Shown here: piece after piece, positions 59,813-64,000 of the stretch | Position numbering within the stretch: the first letter of the stretch is position 1 | How the letters are laid out: the number at the start of each line of letters is the position of its first letter | DNA from: Luzula sylvatica | Lineage: Eukaryota; Streptophyta; Magnoliopsida; Poales; Juncaceae | Direction: 5' to 3' | DNA: 64,000 nt | NCBI GenBank assembly: GCA_946800325.1 | Contig: OX326960.1 | Coordinates: forward strand, 53,466,855 to 53,530,854 | Notes under the pieces: generated by a model | The model's database searches: none | Told to the model about the DNA's origin: nothing | What the model saw: the letters and a program-made list of their open reading frames with translations, nothing else | Position numbers and translations under genes: made by a program

Positions 59813-60985
59813 TTATCCTCCTTCAAAGTTAAACGAAGCGCTCACATGGATCGCTACCTTTCGACCGCCTCGAAATACTCCCTTTGAGATGTTGGAGATG
59901 AGTGAAATCGGCGCTCGTATCACTCGTTTTCCATACGTCGAAAGTGGCGTAAATATAATTGTTATTTCACTTCGGATTTTTATAATTGCTTCATCGCTTG
60001 GAGTTTGATGAAGAGGAGTTGTGAGAGGCGTGAGTGTCTCAAATGTATTTGACTTCCTTGATAAATATACACAAGGTGAATTTCTATCATGAGAAGCATC
60101 ATAGTTCTTAAATGAATTAAAATTGATGATATATGAAAAAAATTCACCTTGAAGAATTGTAGATTTCTCTTCTTGCTCGTTTGATAATTGCTCGTTTTCA
60201 TCGATTGGAGTGAGTTGAACCGTCTTTGGGAGAGTTGAATCCGTTGACACATTTTCTTCTTCAATGGTCGTTCTTGTTCCAATGCTTTCATCGAATCCCC
60301 CCATACTTGAACTCTTGCCACCTTCAATCTCCACGATCTCCTCGTTTGAATATTCTAACTCAAGACAAGTCACTCTTTGATCTAGATCGTTTACGATGGA
60401 TTGAATATTTCCGAGTCGTCGAGAGGTGGTTTTAATCTCTTGTTTCATTTCTTGGTTTCATTCTTTTATTTCCTCTAATTCTTGATTCAATTCTTCGACA
60501 TTTTGTTTTAACTCTTGTTTTATCTCTTGTTTAAATGATATCATCATTGCCATCATTTCCTCCATCATTCTTCTTAATTCTTGGTTTTGATCTTCGTTTT
60601 GGGATTGAAATGGTGGATCTTGGCATTCAAATTCATGTTGAAATTTGAGTTCATTTTGAGGAAGCTCGTATATGGGGTTAGAGTATTGATAGTAGTTATT
60701 GGCGGTTTCGGTATAGGATTGTGTCTCATAACCCCATGGGGATTCGTTTTCGTATTGGCAAGCTTCGGTGTGTGGTCCATCGTGTTGATTTGAGGTAGAA
60801 CATGAGAGCCAACCGAGCCTTCTTTCTTCCATGGATCTTCGAGCTTCGTTTTCTTTTCTTTCTTCCCATTCTTTGATATCTTGATTGATAATTTCATTAA
60901 GCGTCATGTTTTTTGGATATATTCTTGGAGTTCTTTCTTGAGTTAGCAATTCTCCAAAAGTGCTTGGTCTTTCTTGATGATCCAT
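59813..60985 (-). pseudogene. Gypsy gag-like frame with one in-frame stop
   Basis: The frame opens MDHQERPSTFGELLTQERTP at 60985. Coiled-coil-like, E/Q-rich sequence (MMEEMMAMMISFKQEIKQEL...) leads to a TGA at 60458-60460, and the same frame continues ...MKQEIKTTSRRLGNIQSIV to a stop at 59813. About 390 codons in all. There is no zinc knuckle or protease. Sequence after about 60150 does not look like gag and may lie beyond a deletion junction. It starts soon after the primer site, as gag should. Confidence 0.65.
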
Positions 60986-61120
60986 CTTGCTCCACTCCGT
61001 GTACCTTGCAAGAATAGAAAAATTTCGAAATTAGTGAAATATCAAGTTCAAATGTATCAAATCTATTATAAATATCACTCGAGATTGCATGATTGATTCA
61101 AAATTGGACTTAAACATTAC

Positions 61121-61138
61121 TCCCCGGCAGCGGCGCCA
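61121..61138 (-). promoter_or_regulatory. Primer-binding site of the gypsy element
   Basis: On the minus strand TGGCGCCGCTGCCGGGGA starts two bases after the 5' LTR. This is the primer site found in many plant gypsy elements, and it shows that the element points leftward. Confidence 0.88.
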
Positions 61139-61140
61139 TT

Positions 61141-62299
61141 TGATGAACGGGATTTTCTTTGTTTTATTAGATCGTTGTATTCGAAACCCGATACACTCAA
61201 ATAGTATGGAAATATATGTGTATAGTGAAAAATATAGAAGTTCGTTCCACGAGGAGTAACTGCGTCAATTATTTAATCAAAAAGGAACTAAAAATAACAA
61301 AGAGAATTCACAGAAAGTAGTCCGTTGCAACGGAAGATGGTCCGTTACAACGGAGTTTAGGGTAATTGTTAACGCAAGGAATGATATGAAGGTCCGTTGC
61401 AACGGATGAAGTTCCGTTGCCACGGAAGTGCTAGTCCGTTGGAACGGAATGAAGTAGCGTTACAACGGATTGGTTGATCCGTTACAACGAACTAGTATGT
61501 CCGTTACAATGCACTGGTATGAGTCATATTAGCTACTTTTCCTTAATGGTCCGTTGCAACGGAAGTGTTGTGCGTTACAACGGAGTACCAACAGACTGAA
61601 AGTCAGGTACAAACCGAAATGTCCGTTGCAACGCAGATCAGGTTCCGTTACAACATAAGTTGTTCTGGATTTCGATTTTACAATTTGGATTAAGGACTGA
61701 ATTAAGGGGTTGTTTTGAGATTGAATTAAGGGAGATTTAAACTAAGATCAAGGCAGTAATTAGGAACAAAAAGATCAAGTAAAAGAGCAAGTTTTAGAAC
61801 AAAGATTCAATTCAAACAAGATTCTTTACAGAACTTTAAACTTCAATCAACATACAAGAAAATTCAAGACATGAAAAGAAAACACCTAGAATGAGACGTG
61901 AGCTTCGTCTTGTCAAGAGGAGCTTTGATATCGTCTAGTGCAATCAATCGAGGCTTGAGTCGCTAGGAAGCTAGGACAACCCAAGAGTTCTCGTTCGAAT
62001 AAGTCGACTCTCCCGGATGAAGAAAGCTTCGATTCCGTTCAAGTGACGAAAGACACAAATCCACCGAGAGAAGAGAGGTTACCGAGTGAAGAGAGCTTCG
62101 AGACCGGTAATGAAGGAAGCTCCAATGAGAATCTGACGAAGAGAGCTTCGCGTCCGGTTATGACGATGTATCCCTTGACTTGCTTCGAATGGATCAATTT
62201 ACTGAACGAAGAAAGCTTCGAGTTCGGCAAACAATCACTTGAGAATTCAATTAGTCTTGAATGGTTCTTGGGCGGTTCATGTAAGTTCTTGGAAGTGCT

Positions 62300-62344
<45 letters not shown>

Positions 62345-62820
62345 CATAAAAGAGCGTAAAAAGTGCTCCGAAGAGCGTCCTTCTCTCATGGGCCCTTGGG
62401 TTCATTTTATAGTGCCCTTGGGGCTTTCCCATTGGCCGAGAGATGGGTGAGAGGATTGAGGGTAGTTGGGGGTGGTAGGTGAGGTAGGTGGGGCAGTAGA
62501 GTGGCAATTGTATGAGTGGTTTTCGAGTAGAGTTTGGTGCAATTTCTTATGTTGATGATTATTTGTCTTCTCCTTCACACGTGTACCGAATTGGTCGGTA
62601 TGATATATTGATTTTAACGGCGCGAGGAGATGAAGGTAACTACACTCTTGGATTGCCGAGAATTTCCCCCTAAAACATGTAATTAAGCAATAAAACACAC
62701 TTAGTGAAGAAATATTCTTGTTATCTCAAATATGAACAATTGTATGTATAAAGTTGTGACTCAAAAGGGCTAAAATCCCCAAATTAGATATCAAAAAGAT
62801 GCTTTATTTATCTCTTATCA
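61141..62820 (-). repeat. 5' LTR of the gypsy element
   Basis: It is 1680 bp, starts TGATGAACGGG on plus and ends TCTTATCA, adjoining the right-hand ACCAA duplication. It carries the same order of motifs as the other LTR: palindrome block 61318-61660, AAGAGAGCTTCG words and a longer (GA)n tract (62300-62341). The length difference comes mainly from the GA tract and small indels. Confidence 0.93.
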
Positions 62821-62825
62821 ACCAA

Positions 62826-63743
62826 CATCGCAACTGCAAATGCAGATGTTCAATTATAATGCTTTGTCATTGCAGCAGTAGTTCGTCCCGCAAACGTCGC
62901 AACAACCCTTCATGCGAACGGCGCAGCGCCAGCCCTGCTTGCAAATACGGCAGCAGCCCTTCTTGCAAACACAGGAGCAGGCCTTGTTGCAGACGCCGGA
63001 GAAGGCCAGCTTCATGCAAGCGTCACAACAATTCATTCCGACCCAAACTTTTGGACCAAACCAGATGTTCGCACCAACGTCCAATCCAGGTTCGGAGTGG
63101 GGACGGATAATGACTAGCATTCAAGGGACACCGACGCAAGGATTCACTCAAAGCACGCCGCCGACACAAATGGGTCATATGGTTCGTACAATTTTTTTTC
63201 TCATTTTAGGGTTTAAGTGCTTATATTTTTAATATTTACAATTTTATGACTCGTACATTTTTGCATTATTTTAATCCATTTATTTTTATTTAACATGAAG
63301 CCAAATAATGTGGCGATGGCAAATTACAGCACTCCGCCACACTTGCATGCATCGCTTCAAACGGTTAGTTCATTTCTCTTAATGAGTTTGTCTTTCAAGG
63401 GTTTTTTCATCATTCATCTTATGGTTTGGAAATGTCATTTTATTCACTTAAGAAGGATACATTTAGTAAATCTGGACAGAGGATATTTTTGATATTTCAG
63501 GTTTTAGTCATTTATTTTTAGGAATGGCATTTCAGTCATTGCAGGTTTTGTAACTAGCATTTAGGGTTTTGGAAGGGCATTTTAGTCATTTTAGTTTTTT
63601 TTTTATACAAACCCTAATTACTCATATACTCTAATATGTAGTCCGGTGGGATTGGCCGGAAGGACTTGAACTCGAAAAGTCTTTTTGGCGGGACCATGCC
63701 GAACCCCTTCTTCGACGACAATGATGCAACGCGTCTCGGTTAG
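62826..63743 (+). pseudogene. C-terminal exons of a glutamine-rich protein, interrupted
   Basis: Three exons join in the same phase with GT...AG introns: up to 63181 (ends GGTCATATG|GTTCGT), 63301-63363 (AACATGAAG|CCAAAT ... CAAACG|GTTAGT) and 63642-63743 (TATGTAG|TCCGG ... stop TAG). The frame reads QLQMQMFNYNALSLQQ, a TAG stop (62879-62881), then FVPQTSQQPFMRTAQRQ...MGHM, PNNVAMANYSTPPHLHAS... and finally GGTMPNPFFDDNDATRLG. The protein is rich in Q, T and P, with no recognised domain. Removing the gypsy insertion restores continuous reading (IAHVPTSQLQ) on both sides of the target. It may be the second gene of the CACTA element or a captured host gene. The in-frame stop and the insertion make it defective. 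Confidence 0.6.
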
Positions 63744-64000
63744 TAGGGCTTTTTCAGATTTGTTAGAGTATTTTTTTGTTTTGTGATGGACTGTATTTTG
63801 TGTTTTGCGAGTATGTTGTCTCGGCAAATGTTTGTATGATTAACAATGTCATATATTTTGATAATGAAGATAATTGGGCATTTTGGAATTTAATTACTGA
63901 TTATTTAATTTATTTACTGATTTTTATATTTAATTACTGGTTATTTAAATTATTTACTAATTATTTAATTTCCAATGGCAATAAAATAAATGTTGTATTT
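63744..64000. other. AT-rich sequence to window edge
   Basis: Presumed 3' flank of the glutamine-rich gene. It has repeated TTATTTAATTTATTTACTGA words near 63890-63975 and no other feature. Confidence 0.4.

Larger units (their letters stand above)
53161..62820 (-). mobile_element. Gypsy LTR retrotransposon, Athila/Tat-like, internally deleted
   Basis: Two long direct repeats (53161-54807 and 61141-62820) are bounded by TGATGAAC...CA and by an exact 5-bp duplication ACCAA (53156-53160 and 62821-62825). The primer site (61121-61138) and polypurine tract (54808-54822) fix the orientation as minus. From its own 5' end it has a gag-like frame, an internal deletion that removes reverse transcriptase, RNase H and most of integrase, an integrase C-terminal piece, and repeats. 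A Mutator-like element sits inside. The lineage is inferred from the integrase tail and leader motifs. It is non-autonomous. Confidence 0.92.

Noticed and set aside
53161..62820. Plus-strand orientation for the gypsy element
   Set aside because: The primer site beside 61141 and the polypurine tract beside 54807 read on the minus strand, as do gag and the integrase tail.
62854..63120. Cysteine-rich 88-codon frame on the minus strand
   Set aside because: It is the antisense of the CAG-rich exon: GCA/TGC codons produce the cysteines. The sense strand has consistent exons, so this is a shadow.

Overview
The window looks like AT-rich nuclear DNA from a flowering plant, probably a eudicot. Signs of this are long A/T-rich intergenic stretches, plant-type LTR and non-LTR retrotransposons, hAT, CACTA, Mutator-like and Helitron ends, a tandem satellite with a monomer of about 174 bp, and one plant-specific ATL-family RING-H2 gene. 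I cannot name the species. No tRNA, rRNA, organellar insert or bacterial-style operon was recognised.

Host genes are scarce. The only clearly intact one is an intronless ATL6/ATL31-type membrane E3 ubiquitin ligase at 2715-3845 (minus). A set of three phase-0 exons at the right edge (62826-63743, plus) encodes the C-terminal part of a glutamine-rich protein. It sits on the CACTA side of a gypsy insertion, carries one in-frame stop and is split by that insertion. Weak gene-like pieces lie at 12187-12372 and about 32946-33976 (both minus).

Layout. 0-2.7 kb: GA-bearing tandem duplication, a Helitron end, minisatellite and a small TIR element. 2.7-4.0 kb: the ATL gene. 5.1-6.8 kb: a Helitron with two internal tandem duplications. 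6.9-13.5 kb: MITEs, a reversed copia LTR fragment, and two hAT elements with perfect 8-bp target duplications, one of them nested in a MITE. 16.0-22.35 kb: a Mutator-like element split by a 5'-truncated LINE that retains a 1026-aa ORF, a 14-bp target duplication and a poly(A) tail. 22.7-23.6 kb: copia remnant. 23.6-27.1 kb: 20 satellite monomers arranged as an 8-monomer higher-order repeat. 27.1-43.8 kb: CACTA and Helitron termini, microsatellite-flanked MITEs, an LTR with primer-binding site and an 86-bp minisatellite. 43.8-46.9 kb: a second, unrelated LINE (minus). 47.3-48.3 kb: a third hAT.

49.2-64.0 kb is a nest. A copia element (49198 onward) is cut by a CACTA left end at 52466. That sequence is cut by a gypsy element (53161-62820, 5-bp duplication accaa) with two full LTRs, and the gypsy element contains a long-TIR Mutator-like element flanked by TA and GA microsatellites (56491-58950). 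The coding parts of the LTR elements are broken by stops and deletions, so they look non-autonomous.

I found no new multi-gene system. The most unusual structures are the satellite higher-order repeat, the four-level nest, the palindromic CCGTTGCAACGG arrays in and near the gypsy LTRs, and MITEs bounded on both sides by compound microsatellites. All identities come from reading the sequence by eye; no alignment or database search was run.
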